Source: Streptomyces durmitorensis (GTDB lineage Bacteria > Actinomycetota > Actinomycetes > Streptomycetales > Streptomycetaceae). From it: DNA of 64,000 nt. The notes under the pieces were generated by a model. That model was not told the origin of the DNA. It did not search any database and was given only the letters and a program-made list of their open reading frames with translations. The DNA lies in NCBI RefSeq assembly GCF_023498005.1, contig NZ_CP097289.1, positions 9,176,001 through 9,240,000 on the forward strand, given 5' to 3'. Shown here in pieces: positions 44,218 to 53,700 of this stretch. Numbering within the stretch: position 1 is the first letter of the stretch; the number at the start of each line of letters is the position of its first letter. Position numbers and translations under genes: made by a program.

Positions 44218-45597
44218 TCAGCCGGTCTTGGCGCCGGTGTGCAGTGCCAGGGCGCTGCGGGCGGGCAAGGTGGTCTCGATCTTCCCGTCGTCCCCGACGG
44301 TGACGGTGCTGCCGTCGCAGCTGTCCGGGGACGCCTTGGCGACATTGCAGTACGTGCCGCCGGGCAGGGACGTCGTGAACGTCTGGGTCAGCTCGCCGTC
44401 GCCGTTGTTGAGGGCGACGAACCCCTTGTCCCCGCGGCCGAACGCGAGGGCGCTGCCGCCGTTGTCCCACCAGTCGGTCAGCTCCGCGGCGCCCACCTCG
44501 TTGCGGAACCCGACCAGGCCGGTGACCGCCTGCTGGGTGTGCGTGTTCGTCCAGCCGCTTGCGCCGCTGGGCGGGCCCGCGTCCTTGTCGGACCACTCGT
44601 AGCCGGAGTACACGTTCGGTGAGCCGTAGGGGGACGCGAGCATGAAGACGTTGGCCAGGGCGTAGGTCGCGCCGTCCTTGTAGGTGAGCGTCGAGCCACC
44701 CCGCTCGGTGTCCCAGTTGTCGACGAACGTACGGGCCGAGCCGCTGCCCAGTTTGCCGTCGGCGACCGACTTCAGCTGCGCGATGTTCCCGCCCTGGAAG
44801 GCACTCTTGAGGTGCCCGCCGTAGCGGAACTCGTCGACGTCCCCGATGCCGGTGTACTCGTCGGGCTGGACGGCCTCGCCGCCTCCGTGGATGACCTCCG
44901 AGACCCAGAACCCGGGGTCGCTCATCTTGCCCTTGATGGCGGCGACGTCGTCGGCGGCCATGTGCTTGGCGGCATCGATGCGGAAGCCGTCCACACCCAG
45001 GGACCGCAGATCGTCGAGGTACGCGGCGATGGTGGTGCGCACCGCGTCGCTGCCCGTGTCGAGGTCGGCAAGGCCCACCAGTTCGCAGTTCTGGACGTTG
45101 TCGCGGTTGGTGTAGTCGTTGATGCTCGTGCGGCAGGTGTGGAAGTCCGCGTCCTGGAAGTAGCCGGGATACTCGTACTTGCCGTACTGCGTGCCGCCGG
45201 TGCCCGTTCCCGCGCCGGCCGCCATGTGGTTGATGACGGCGTCCGCGATGACCTTGACCCCTGCCTGGTGGCAGGCGTCGACCATGCTCTTGAAGGAGGC
45301 GCGGTCGCCCAGGCGGCCCGCGAGCTGGTAACTGACGGGCTGGTACGAGGTCCACCACTGGTCGCCCTGTATGTGCTCGGTGGCGGGCGACACCTGGACG
45401 TAGCCGTAGCCCGCGGGGCCGAGCTCGCCGGCGCATGCCTTGCCCACATCCGCGTACGGCCGCTCGAACATGGTGGCGGTGACGGTCTTGTCGCCCGGCG
45501 GTGTCGCCTGCGACTGCGAGGGCGCGAACGTCGCCAGGCCGGCCGCGGCCAGGACCCCGGCCGATGTGGCTCCCAGCAGGCGGGAACGGTGCTGCAT
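44218..45597 (-). CDS. Secreted alpha-amylase (GH13)
   Basis: 459 residues. The Sec signal is [20 protein letters not shown]... with cleavage near SQSQATPPG. The GH13 barrel is clear: [11 protein letters not shown] (region I), [13 protein letters not shown] with the nucleophile Asp (region II), [11 protein letters not shown] with the acid Glu (region III) and [11 protein letters not shown] (region IV, Trp where many amylases have His). A C-terminal beta domain follows, but there is no CBM20 starch-binding domain. It hydrolyses starch outside the cell. An imperfect MalR/LacI-like sequence lies upstream. Confidence 0.95.
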   Translation of the reverse strand: MQHRSRLLGATSAGVLAAAGLATFAPSQSQATPPGDKTVTATMFERPYADVGKACAGELGPAGYGYVQVSPATEHIQGDQWWTSYQPVSYQLAGRLGDRASFKSMVDACHQAGVKVIADAVINHMAAGAGTGTGGTQYGKYEYPGYFQDADFHTCRTSINDYTNRDNVQNCELVGLADLDTGSDAVRTTIAAYLDDLRSLGVDGFRIDAAKHMAADDVAAIKGKMSDPGFWVSEVIHGGGEAVQPDEYTGIGDVDEFRYGGHLKSAFQGGNIAQLKSVADGKLGSGSARTFVDNWDTERGGSTLTYKDGATYALANVFMLASPYGSPNVYSGYEWSDKDAGPPSGASGWTNTHTQQAVTGLVGFRNEVGAAELTDWWDNGGSALAFGRGDKGFVALNNGDGELTQTFTTSLPGGTYCNVAKASPDSCDGSTVTVGDDGKIETTLPARSALALHTGAKTG

Positions 45598-46008
45598 GGT
45601 GCGGCTCCTTCGAGACCGGGCACAGCAGTGCCCAAAGAAGGGCAGCTGCTCGTGGGGGAGGCTGCCGTGGGGGGATTCCGAAGGGGAGCCTGCCGTCCAC
45701 GCATGTACGCGTCAATGCTTTCTGCAAGATATTTCAACTACCGGTGCTCAGGGCGGCTTTGGTGTCCGGTGTGACGGGTGAGTGATGGGGAATCGCTGCC
45801 CGAATGGGGTCTCCAGGAGGCCTGACCTGCGCAGGGTTGTTGCCGCAAGAACTTGCGTAGATTCAGTTCTTACTCGGGGGTAGGCTGCCCGACCCGCTTG
45901 TTATACGGTCTGTCTAACAAGCGGGCCGCCGCGCGTCGCGGGACGACGCCCCGGTCCGTTGCCTGAGCGAACAAGAGAACGTACGCATCAGAGTCAAGGA
46001 GCCGCAGC
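45598..46008. other. 411-nt divergent region between amylase and diiron oxygenase
   Basis: Near the amylase side, CTTTCTGCAAG (about 45717-45727), read on the minus strand as CTTGCAGAAAG, resembles carbon-regulator sites of Streptomyces amylases. A perfect short palindrome CGCAAG-AA-CTTGCG occupies 45845-45858. A long inverted repeat at 45893-45925 is listed separately. There is no credible gene. Confidence 0.45.
45893..45925. promoter_or_regulatory. Perfect 11-bp inverted repeat upstream of AurF-like gene
   Basis: CCCGCTTGTTA (45893-45903) and TAACAAGCGGG (45915-45925) are perfect arms around 11 nt. The inner part has the look of a TetR-type operator (TTATACGGTC...TAACA). It lies 84 nt before the oxygenase start. 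A terminator is less likely because no gene ends here. Confidence 0.65.
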
Positions 46009-46923
46009 ATGGCAAGCAGCACTGTTCGGCCGACATCGCAGGACCGTCCCGAAGAGGACGACGTGGCCCGGCGACTGCTCGATTCGGCCGCCGTGTTGGC
46101 CTACGACCCGGCCACCGAGGTGGACTGGGAGACCCCTCTCGACCGCGACTTCCACGGCGCGAGTCCGGAATGGTGCTCCCTGTACGGCACGCCGTACTGG
46201 CAGGAGCTCACCGACGCGCAGCGCAAGGAGCTGACGCGCCAGGAAGCCGCATCGGTGGCCAGCACGGGCATCTGGTTCGAGATGATCCTCCAGCAAATGG
46301 TGCTGCGCGACGTCTACATGAAGAACCCGGCCAGCGACGAAGTGCAGTGGGCCCTCACCGAGATCGCCGAGGAGTGCCGGCACTCGATCATGTTCGCCCG
46401 CGGCGCCGAGAAGCTGGGCGCGCCCGCCTACCGGCCCAAGCGGTTCGCGATGGAACTCGGCCGGGTGTTCAAGACGGTGGCCTTCGGGGAGGCGGCCTAC
46501 GCCGCGATCCTCGTGGCCGAGGAAGTGCTCGACGTCATGCAGCGCGACTGGATGCGGGACGAGCGCGTCGTGCCGTTCGTGCGCACGATCAACAACATCC
46601 ACGTCGTCGAGGAATCGCGGCACATGAAGTTCGCCCGCGACCAGACGAGCAAGCGGCTTTCCGGTGCGGGCCGACTGCGCCGCCAGATCAATGCGCTCGT
46701 CGTCGCGATCGCCTCGTACTACATCGTCACCAGCATGGTGAACCCCAAGGTGTACGCGAACGCCGGGCTCGACGAGAAGCGCGCCCTCGCCGAGGCGAAG
46801 GCCAACGAACACCACAAGTCCATGATGCGGTCCAGCTGTTCGGGACTGATGGAGTTCCTGGCCTCCTCCCGGCTGCTCACCAAGCCGGCGCTTGCCTTCT
46901 ACAAGCGCGCCCACCTCATCTGA
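46009..46923 (+). CDS. AurF-like diiron oxygenase
   Basis: 304 residues. The four-helix diiron ligands are visible: RQEAASVASTGIWFEMILQQ (Glu), TEIAEECRHSIMFARGAEKL (ExxRH), AILVAEEVLDVMQRDW (Glu) and NIHVVEESRHMKFARDQ (His, Glu, His). This is the PF11583 p-aminobenzoate N-oxygenase (AurF) family, which oxidises amines to hydroxylamino or nitro groups or performs related oxygenations. The adjacent ferredoxin-reductase fusion is a natural electron donor. The substrate is unknown, and no obvious biosynthetic genes flank it. Confidence 0.9.
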   Translation: MASSTVRPTSQDRPEEDDVARRLLDSAAVLAYDPATEVDWETPLDRDFHGASPEWCSLYGTPYWQELTDAQRKELTRQEAASVASTGIWFEMILQQMVLRDVYMKNPASDEVQWALTEIAEECRHSIMFARGAEKLGAPAYRPKRFAMELGRVFKTVAFGEAAYAAILVAEEVLDVMQRDWMRDERVVPFVRTINNIHVVEESRHMKFARDQTSKRLSGAGRLRRQINALVVAIASYYIVTSMVNPKVYANAGLDEKRALAEAKANEHHKSMMRSSCSGLMEFLASSRLLTKPALAFYKRAHLI

Positions 46924-46930
46924 GCGATCC

Positions 46931-46971
46931 GATCCGAGCCGAGCGATCCGAGCCGAGCGAGTCGAGCCGAC
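46931..46971 (+). repeat. Short tandem repeat between oxygenase and reductase genes
   Basis: GATCCGAGCCGAGC occurs twice in tandem (46931-46944, 46945-46958), followed by a degenerate 13-nt unit. It fills the 51-nt gap before the fusion protein's ATG and may set the spacing or strength of its translation. Confidence 0.7.
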
Positions 46972-46974
46972 GAC

Positions 46975-48516
46975 ATGACCTACGCCATCACCCAGACCTG
47001 CTGCAGCGATGCCACGTGCGTCGCCGTGTGCCCGGTCAACTGCATCCACCCGACGCCCCAGGAGCGGGCGTTCGGCAGCACGGAGATGCTGCACATCGAT
47101 CCGAAGACCTGCATCGACTGCGGCGCCTGCGCCGACGCCTGCCCGGTCGACGCGATCTTCCCGGTGGACAGCCTGCCCGTCGCGCAGCAGGAGTACGCGA
47201 CGATCAACGCTGCGTACTACGCGGACCGCGAGCCCGAACCGGCCCCGGACGGACCGAACTTCCACGCCTGGGACGAGCCGTCCTTCCCGCGCGTCCTGCC
47301 GTCGGACTTCGCGCCGCTCAAGGTCGCCGTCGTCGGCACAGGACCGGCCGGGATGTACGCGGTCCAGGACCTGCTCCTGCACACCAGCGCCGAAGTCACG
47401 TTGATCGACCGGCTGCCCGAGACCGGCGGCCTGGTCCGCTTCGGCGTGGCACCGGACCACCCCGCGACCAGGAAGGTCGGCGACACCTTCGCGCGGTTCC
47501 ACACGCATCCGAGGGTGCGGATGCACCTCGGCCTCGACGTGGGTGCCGACGTCACCGCGCAGGAACTGGCCGCACACCATGACGCGGTCATCTACGCCGT
47601 GGGCGCGTCGGCCGACCGCACCCTGGCCGTCCCGGGCGAGGAGCTGTCCGGCAGCATCTCCGCGAGGGCGTTCGTCGCCTGGTACAACGGCCACCCGGAC
47701 GCGGCGCCGGACGCGATCGACCTGTCCGCCGAGCGCGTGGTCGTCGTCGGCAACGGCAACGTCGCGCTGGACGTCGCCCGGATCCTGCTCGCCGACCCCG
47801 ACGGCCTCGCCCGCACCGACATCGCCGACCACGCGCTGGCGGCGCTGCGCGCGGGCAAGGTGCGCGAAGTGGTCCTGCTCGGGAGGCGGGGCCCCGAGGA
47901 CGCCGCGTACACCAGGTCCGAACTGCTCGCCCTCCAGCACGTTCCGGGCCTCGATCTGGTCGTCGACGACCACGACCCTCGGACCGGGGCCGCCATCGAC
48001 GAAGCCGGTTCGGGGACCGGTGCGCAGGGCAAGGCGGCCCTCCTGCGCGACGTCACGCGCGACCGCGTCGACTGGGCGCAGCCGCCCGCCCCGGGGCGCC
48101 GCATCGTGCTCCGCTTCCATTCCGCTCCGGTGGAGATGCTCGGCGAGGAAGCCGTCCGGGGCGTGCGCGTCGTGCAGTCGTCGGGGGAGCGGACGATACG
48201 TACGGACATGGTGCTGCGCGCGATCGGCTACCGCGGGGTGCCGGTCGCCGGACTGCCCTTCGACGAGACCACCGGCACCGTGCCGCACGAGGGCGGCCGG
48301 GTGGCCGGACAGCCGGGGACCTACGTGGTGGGCTGGATCAAGCGGGGTCCCAGCGGCGGCATCGGCGCCAACCGCACCTGTGCCGCCGAGACGGTCACCA
48401 CGCTCCTCGCCGACGCGGTCGCGGGGGCCCTGCCCGCACCGCGGTCCGCGCCCAAGGCCTTCCACCGGCTCGCGCGGCGCCGCACCCGCGGGGGAAGCGC
48501 CGCTCTGAGCCGGTAG
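46975..48516 (+). CDS. fprB: Ferredoxin-FprB fusion: 7Fe ferredoxin plus NADP+ reductase
   Basis: 513 residues. Residues 1-75 form a bacterial ferredoxin with CCSDATCVAVCPVNCIH and CIDCGACADACPVDAIFP, giving [3Fe-4S]/[4Fe-4S]-type cysteine sets. After a linker, the reductase starts VAVVGTGPAGMYAVQDLL (FAD) and continues with GLVRFGVAPDHP, the NADP site VVVVGNGNVALDVARILL and GWIKRGPSGGIGANR. The protein moves electrons from NADPH to a redox partner, here most likely the diiron oxygenase 51 nt upstream. It is a paralogue of the FprA-like gene near 34 kb. Confidence 0.93.
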   Translation: MTYAITQTCCSDATCVAVCPVNCIHPTPQERAFGSTEMLHIDPKTCIDCGACADACPVDAIFPVDSLPVAQQEYATINAAYYADREPEPAPDGPNFHAWDEPSFPRVLPSDFAPLKVAVVGTGPAGMYAVQDLLLHTSAEVTLIDRLPETGGLVRFGVAPDHPATRKVGDTFARFHTHPRVRMHLGLDVGADVTAQELAAHHDAVIYAVGASADRTLAVPGEELSGSISARAFVAWYNGHPDAAPDAIDLSAERVVVVGNGNVALDVARILLADPDGLARTDIADHALAALRAGKVREVVLLGRRGPEDAAYTRSELLALQHVPGLDLVVDDHDPRTGAAIDEAGSGTGAQGKAALLRDVTRDRVDWAQPPAPGRRIVLRFHSAPVEMLGEEAVRGVRVVQSSGERTIRTDMVLRAIGYRGVPVAGLPFDETTGTVPHEGGRVAGQPGTYVVGWIKRGPSGGIGANRTCAAETVTTLLADAVAGALPAPRSAPKAFHRLARRRTRGGSAALSR

Positions 48517-48532
48517 GGGCGGCAGCGGCGGC

Positions 48533-48745
48533 TCACGTGGTGCGGTTCTCGGCCAGGGTGTGCGCGACCAGGGCGTTGGCGTGTCCGTGCCCCAGACCGT
48601 GCTCGGTCTTGAGCCAGCCGACGAGTTCCATGTGCTTGGTCAGCGGAGAGGAACGGATGAGGTCCTTCCACTCCGCGATCGGGCGGCCGTACTTCTTCTC
48701 GATCGAGGGGAAGTAGGCGGCAGGGCCCTTGGTGGCTTCGGTCAT
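48533..48745 (-). CDS. DUF4287 small protein
   Basis: 70 residues from the internal ATG giving MTEATKGPAAYFPSIEKKYG. The sequence RPIAEWKDLIRSSPLTKHME and HGLGHGHANALVAHTLAEN is the DUF4287 pattern. The frame is open to 48805, but the extra part is not conserved-looking. Function is unknown; it is cytosolic and common in actinobacteria. It lies alone between the reductase fusion and the drug exporter. Confidence 0.85.
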   Translation of the reverse strand: MTEATKGPAAYFPSIEKKYGRPIAEWKDLIRSSPLTKHMELVGWLKTEHGLGHGHANALVAHTLAENRTT

Positions 48746-48947
48746 GGTGATGCCGTCCCGTCCTTCGCAGTGTTGTTGCCAGTAGGACGGGTGGGGCTCG
48801 ATCAAGTCATCGGGCGGCCGGGGTGTCGTGGGTCACATCGCGCCCCGGCCGCTTCGGTCCGCGACGGCTTTCACCCCGACCGCGAAGAGCCCGAGCCGTG
48901 CCCCGTGAACGAATGGCGGGGCCGGGCGGACAGGCTTAGCCTGGGAC

Positions 48948-48969
48948 CAGTGAACGCCTCCGTTCACTG
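48948..48969. promoter_or_regulatory. Palindromic operator before DHA2 exporter
   Basis: CAGTGAACG-CCTC-CGTTCACTG has perfect 9-bp arms and a 4-nt centre, ending 24 nt before the exporter's ATG. The form is typical of a TetR-type operator, but no TetR gene is adjacent; the regulator may be elsewhere. Confidence 0.7.
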
Positions 48970-48993
48970 CTCGCTGGACACACCGGCACTCCC

Positions 48994-50631
48994 ATGACGG
49001 GCTCTCGGACGACACCCTCAGAGCCTGCCGCCTCCCCGAAGCGGGGCAGCGGCAGCGGTATCGCACTCCTCGTCATCGCCTCGTGCCAGCTGATGGTGGT
49101 CCTCGACATCACCATCGTGAACATCGCCCTTCCGCACATCCAGACCTCGCTCGGCTTCTCCACCGAGACCCTGTCCTGGGTGATCAACGCCTACACGCTG
49201 ACCTTCGGCGGTCTGCTCCTCCTGGGCGGGCGCCTCGGCGACATTCTCGGGCGTCGCAGAGTCTTCATGTTCGGCGTCCTGCTCTTCGTGTTCGCCTCGC
49301 TGCTCGGCGGACTCTCCCAGGAATCATGGCAGTTGCTCGCCGCACGCTCGCTGCAGGGCGTCGGCGGCGCCATCGCGTCGCCCACCGCCCTCTCGCTGAT
49401 CACCACGACCTTCCGCGAAGGACCCGAGCGGAACAGGGCGTTCGGCGTGTTCGCGGCCGTGTCGGCCGGCGGCAGCGCGATCGGACTCCTCGCGGGCGGG
49501 CTGCTCGTGGAGTGGCTCGACTGGCGCTGGGTCCTCTTCGTGAACATCCCCATCGGCCTGCTCATCGCCGTGGCGACACCCCGCTACATCCGGGAGTCCG
49601 AGCGCCACCCGGGACACTTCGACCTCCTCGGCGCACTCACCTCCACCGTGGGCATGGTGCTGCTCGTCTACGGCTTCATCCGCGCATCCGAGGACGGCTG
49701 GAGCGACAGCCTGACCATCGCGTCCTTCGCGGCGGCCGTCGTGCTCCTCGGCCTGTTCCTCGCCGTCGAGCGCCGCTCGAAGCAGCCCATCACCCCGCTG
49801 TGGATGTTCCGCGACCGCAACCGCGCCGGTGTCTACGGGATCATGCTGTGCCTGGCCGCGGCCATGTTCGGGATGTTCTTCTTCCTGACGCTCTTCGTGC
49901 AGAACATCCTGAACTTCAGCCCGCTGCGGGCCGGTCTCGCCTTCCTGCCGGTGAGCGCGATCATCGCCGTGGGCGCGGGACTCGCCTCCCAACTGCTGCC
50001 CAAGTGGGGGCCCAAGCCCTTCATGGTGGTGGGCGCGGTGCTGGCCGCCGTGGGACTCGGCTGGCTGACGCTGACCGATGTCGACAGCACGTACACGGGA
50101 AGCCTGCTCGGCCCCGTGCTCGTCTTCGGCTTCGGCATGGGCATGCAGTTCGTGTCGCTGACCCTCATGGCGGTCTCGGGCGTGGAGTCGCAGGATGCCG
50201 GAGCGGCTTCCGGCATCCTCAACGCCACCCAGCAGGTGGGCGGTTCGCTCGGCCTGTCCGTCCTCGTCACCGTCTTCGGCACGGCCAGCCGCAACGAAGC
50301 CACCGACCAGGTCCCCCGCTTCATGGCGGAGGCGACCCGGGCCGAGCAGCTGGAGTTCCGCAGGACGGGTGAGCTGCCGGGGCGCTGGGGCGACCAGGTC
50401 CTCGCCTCGGGCATCTCGAGTTCCTTCATCGCCGCTGCCGTCTTCGCCGTCGTCGCCGCCCTGATCGCCCTGATCGTCATCCAGGTGCGGCCCGCCGACC
50501 TGGAACGCCTCCAAGGCGGCGGCGCCGTGCCGCTCGCGCCGACCACGGACGACCCGGTGTCGAGTGCGGACGCGCAGGCCCCGGGCGCGGCCGAGGCTCC
50601 GCCTCCCCGCGACGACCCTCCTCTCAGCTGA
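48994..50631 (+). CDS. DHA2-family MFS drug exporter (14-TM, EmrB/QacA type)
   Basis: 545 residues with about 14 membrane spans. The motif CQLMVVLDITIVNIALPHIQ in TM1 and LLGGRLGDILGRRRVFMFG after TM2 define the DHA2 drug:H+ antiporter family; AGGSAIGLLAGGLLVEWLDW is motif C. A soluble proline-rich tail closes the protein. It exports toxic or self-made compounds at the membrane. The palindrome near the start suggests repressor control. A SARP/AfsR-like regulator follows 167 nt downstream. Confidence 0.94.
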   Translation: MTGSRTTPSEPAASPKRGSGSGIALLVIASCQLMVVLDITIVNIALPHIQTSLGFSTETLSWVINAYTLTFGGLLLLGGRLGDILGRRRVFMFGVLLFVFASLLGGLSQESWQLLAARSLQGVGGAIASPTALSLITTTFREGPERNRAFGVFAAVSAGGSAIGLLAGGLLVEWLDWRWVLFVNIPIGLLIAVATPRYIRESERHPGHFDLLGALTSTVGMVLLVYGFIRASEDGWSDSLTIASFAAAVVLLGLFLAVERRSKQPITPLWMFRDRNRAGVYGIMLCLAAAMFGMFFFLTLFVQNILNFSPLRAGLAFLPVSAIIAVGAGLASQLLPKWGPKPFMVVGAVLAAVGLGWLTLTDVDSTYTGSLLGPVLVFGFGMGMQFVSLTLMAVSGVESQDAGAASGILNATQQVGGSLGLSVLVTVFGTASRNEATDQVPRFMAEATRAEQLEFRRTGELPGRWGDQVLASGISSSFIAAAVFAVVAALIALIVIQVRPADLERLQGGGAVPLAPTTDDPVSSADAQAPGAAEAPPPRDDPPLS

Positions 50632-50798
50632 AATCCGCCCTCATCTGGAGCCACCGTCCGGAGCTGCTCCGCGCCCGGCTGACGGATGGCCTGATTCCCT
50701 TGGTGTGCACGCGAGTTGAGAACGGGCAGACGTACTATGACCAGCCGATCGGGGCTCGGGGGCTCGGAGGCGGTGGGGGCGGCGCGGGGCAAGGACCC

Positions 50799-53700
50799 AT
50801 GGAGACGGGCGTGAACACGGACACCGACTACCGCTTGCTGGGCCCGGTCGAAGCATGGCGCGCGGGCCGTCGGCTCGCCCTGGGCGGGCCCAAGCCCCGA
50901 GCGCTCCTTGCTGCGCTGCTCCTGGAGCCGGGGCGCGTGGTGTCCGTCGACGCGCTGATCGACGCCATCTGGGGCGAGAGGCCGCCGGACACGGCACGTT
51001 CGCTGATCCAGTCGTACGTCTCCGCGCTGCGCCGCGCGCTGTCCGCCGACGCCATCGAGACCCGGCCGCCGGGCTACCTGATCCACGCGAACGCCACCCT
51101 CGTCGACCGTGTCGAGTTCGAGCGCCTGGCCGTACAGGGCAGGCAGGCCGCGGCGGAGGGCGATCACGCTGCGGCCGCCCGGCTGTTGGGGGACGCCCTG
51201 GCCCTGTGGCGCGGTCCCGCGCTCGGCGGGATCGGCGAGACGCTGCGGGCCATGGCCGACCAGCTGGAAGAGGCGCGGCAGGCGGCCCTGGAGGAGCGCA
51301 TCGCCGCGGACCTCGCGCAGACCGGCCGCGAGAGGGAACTGGTGGCCGAGCTCACCGCGTTGGTCGCCACGCACCCCACCCGCGAGCGACTGCGCGGCCA
51401 ACTGATGCTCGCCCTCTACCGGTTGGGACGCCAGGCCGACGCGCTCGCCGTGTACGTGGACGGGCGCGACGTACTGGCCGAGGAGCTCGGCATCGATCCG
51501 GGCCCCGACCTCAGACGGATGCACGAGGCGATCCTGCGGGCGGACGAAGCGCTCCTGCCGGTGGCCCCGGACGCCCCCGACCCCGCGGTGCCCAGGGACG
51601 CCGTCGCCGTCCCGGTGGCGGCCCTCCTGCCGCCCACCATCGGTGACTTCACCGGGCGCGACACGCAACTCGCCGATGTACGGGCCGCGCTGTCGGGGAC
51701 GCGCGAGGCCATGCCGGTCGTCGTGCTGTCCGGGCCCGGCGGCGTCGGCAAGTCCACCCTGGGGGTCCGGGCGGCGCACCAGGTGGCCGACGCTTACCCG
51801 GACGGGCAGTTGTACGCCGAGCTGCGGGGAGCGACCGACCCCGTGGCACCCGGCGAGGTGCTCGGGCGGCTCCTGTACGCGTTGGGAGCGGACCCGCCCG
51901 ACGGGGACGCCGAGCGGCGCGACCTCTTCCGCAGCCTGGTCGCGGGGCGCCGCGTCCTGCTCGTGCTCGACGACGCGGCCAGCGAGTCCCAGGTGCGCCC
52001 GCTGCTCCCGGGAAGCGCCACCTGCGGGGTCCTGATCACCGCACGGGCCCGCCTGGGCGCCCTGCCCTGCACCCACCGCGCCGACCTCGACGTGCTCGAC
52101 ACGGAGCCCGGGACCGAACTCCTCGGCCGCGTCGCGGGGGAGCGGCGCGTCACGGACGAACCGGACGCCGCCCGGCGCATCGTCGAGCTGTGCGGCGGGC
52201 TCCCGCTCGCCATCCGCATCGCCGGCGCCCGCCTCGCCACCCGCACACACTGGACCGCGCGCATGTTCGCCGACCGGCTCGCGGACGAACACCACCGCCT
52301 GGACGAACTCGCCGTCGGCGACCTGGAGGTACGGGCCGGCCTCGGCATGAGCTACCGGGCCCTGGATGCTCCCGCCCGCACCGCCCTGCGCCGCCTGGGC
52401 CTGCTCGCCGCGCCCGATGTGGCCGCGTGGGTGGTGACCGCGCTGCTCGACGTGCCGGAGGCCGAGGCCGACCGCGTCGTGGAACAACTCATCGACGCCC
52501 AGCTCCTGCACTGCACCGGCGTCGACCGCGCGGGCCAGCCCCGCTACCGGCCCCACGACCTGGTGCGCGTGTACGCCGCTGAACGCGCCGACGCCGAGGA
52601 CCCACCTGCCGAACGCGCCGCCGCCGTCGGCCGCGCGCTGGGCGCCTGGCTCTGGCTGACCGGCCGCGCCGCGTCCGCGACGCCGTCCGGCGCCGTCGAA
52701 CTGCACCGCGGCCTCCTGGACGCGGGCGGCCCGGGCGGAGCCGCCGGCGAAGCCCTGCGCAAGCTCGTCTGCCCCGTGGGGCCGGAGGCCACCCAGCGGG
52801 CGCTCGCCGACCCGGCCGCCTGGTTCGAGGCCGAGGCCGACGCGATCGCCGCCGCCGTCGAGCGCGCCGCGGCCCTCGACCTGCACACCCTCTCCTGCGA
52901 GGCGGCGGCCGCCCTGTGCTCCTCCGCGTACACCGTCGGCAACCGCTTCGAAGCCTGGTGGCGCACCCACGACGCGGCCCTGGCCGCCGCCCGCCGCGCC
53001 GAGGACCGCGCGGGCGAGGCCCTGTTGCTCATCGGCCTCGGCCAACTCCGCTACGAACAGGACCGGTTCCCCGAATCGCAGGGCTACTTCAAGCAGGCGG
53101 CCGGGCTCTGCGACGAACTCGGTGACATACGCGGCCGGGCCGCCGCCTTCGCCGGGCTCGGCAGCGCGCTGCGGGAAGCGGGGCGGCTGCGCGCGGCGCA
53201 GGAGACCCTCGTCCGCGCCGTCGACGGCTTCCGCCGGCTCAGCGACGACCCGGGCATCGGCCTCTCCTGCCGGTACGCCGGATCCGTCCAGCTCGAACTC
53301 GGCGACTTCGAGGCCTCGCGCGCCTTCCTCGACGAGTCGCTGCGGGCCTACCGAAGGCTCGGCAGCCGCCGCGGCGAGTCCCTCACGCTGCGCTCGCTGG
53401 GCTTGGTGCACCGCGCGCTCGGCGAGTACGGGGCCGCGGAGGACCTCTCCGGCCGTGCGGTGGACCTCCTGCGCACGCTGGGTGACCCGCTCATGCTCGC
53501 GTACGCGATGCAGGCCAGGGCCAAGTCCCGTATCAGGCTGGGCCGTTCGGCCGAAGCGGCGGCAGAGATCCGCACGGTACTCGACGTCTGCCGAGGGCAG
53601 CGCGACCGCTTCGGCGAGGCACTGGGCCTGCGCACCCTCGGCGAGTGCGAGCTCGCCGCGGGCCGCCTCGACACCGCGGAACAGCACCTGACCGCGGCCG

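Noticed and set aside
44705-44740. FVDNWDTER in amylase as a missing catalytic histidine
   Set aside because: Actinobacterial amylases are believed to have Trp here commonly, and the Asp is retained, so loss of activity is not implied.
49833-53687. 1284-codon minus-strand frame
   Set aside because: It lies opposite the DHA2 exporter and the SARP regulator, whose domains are intact; composition is low-complexity Gly/Arg/Ala.
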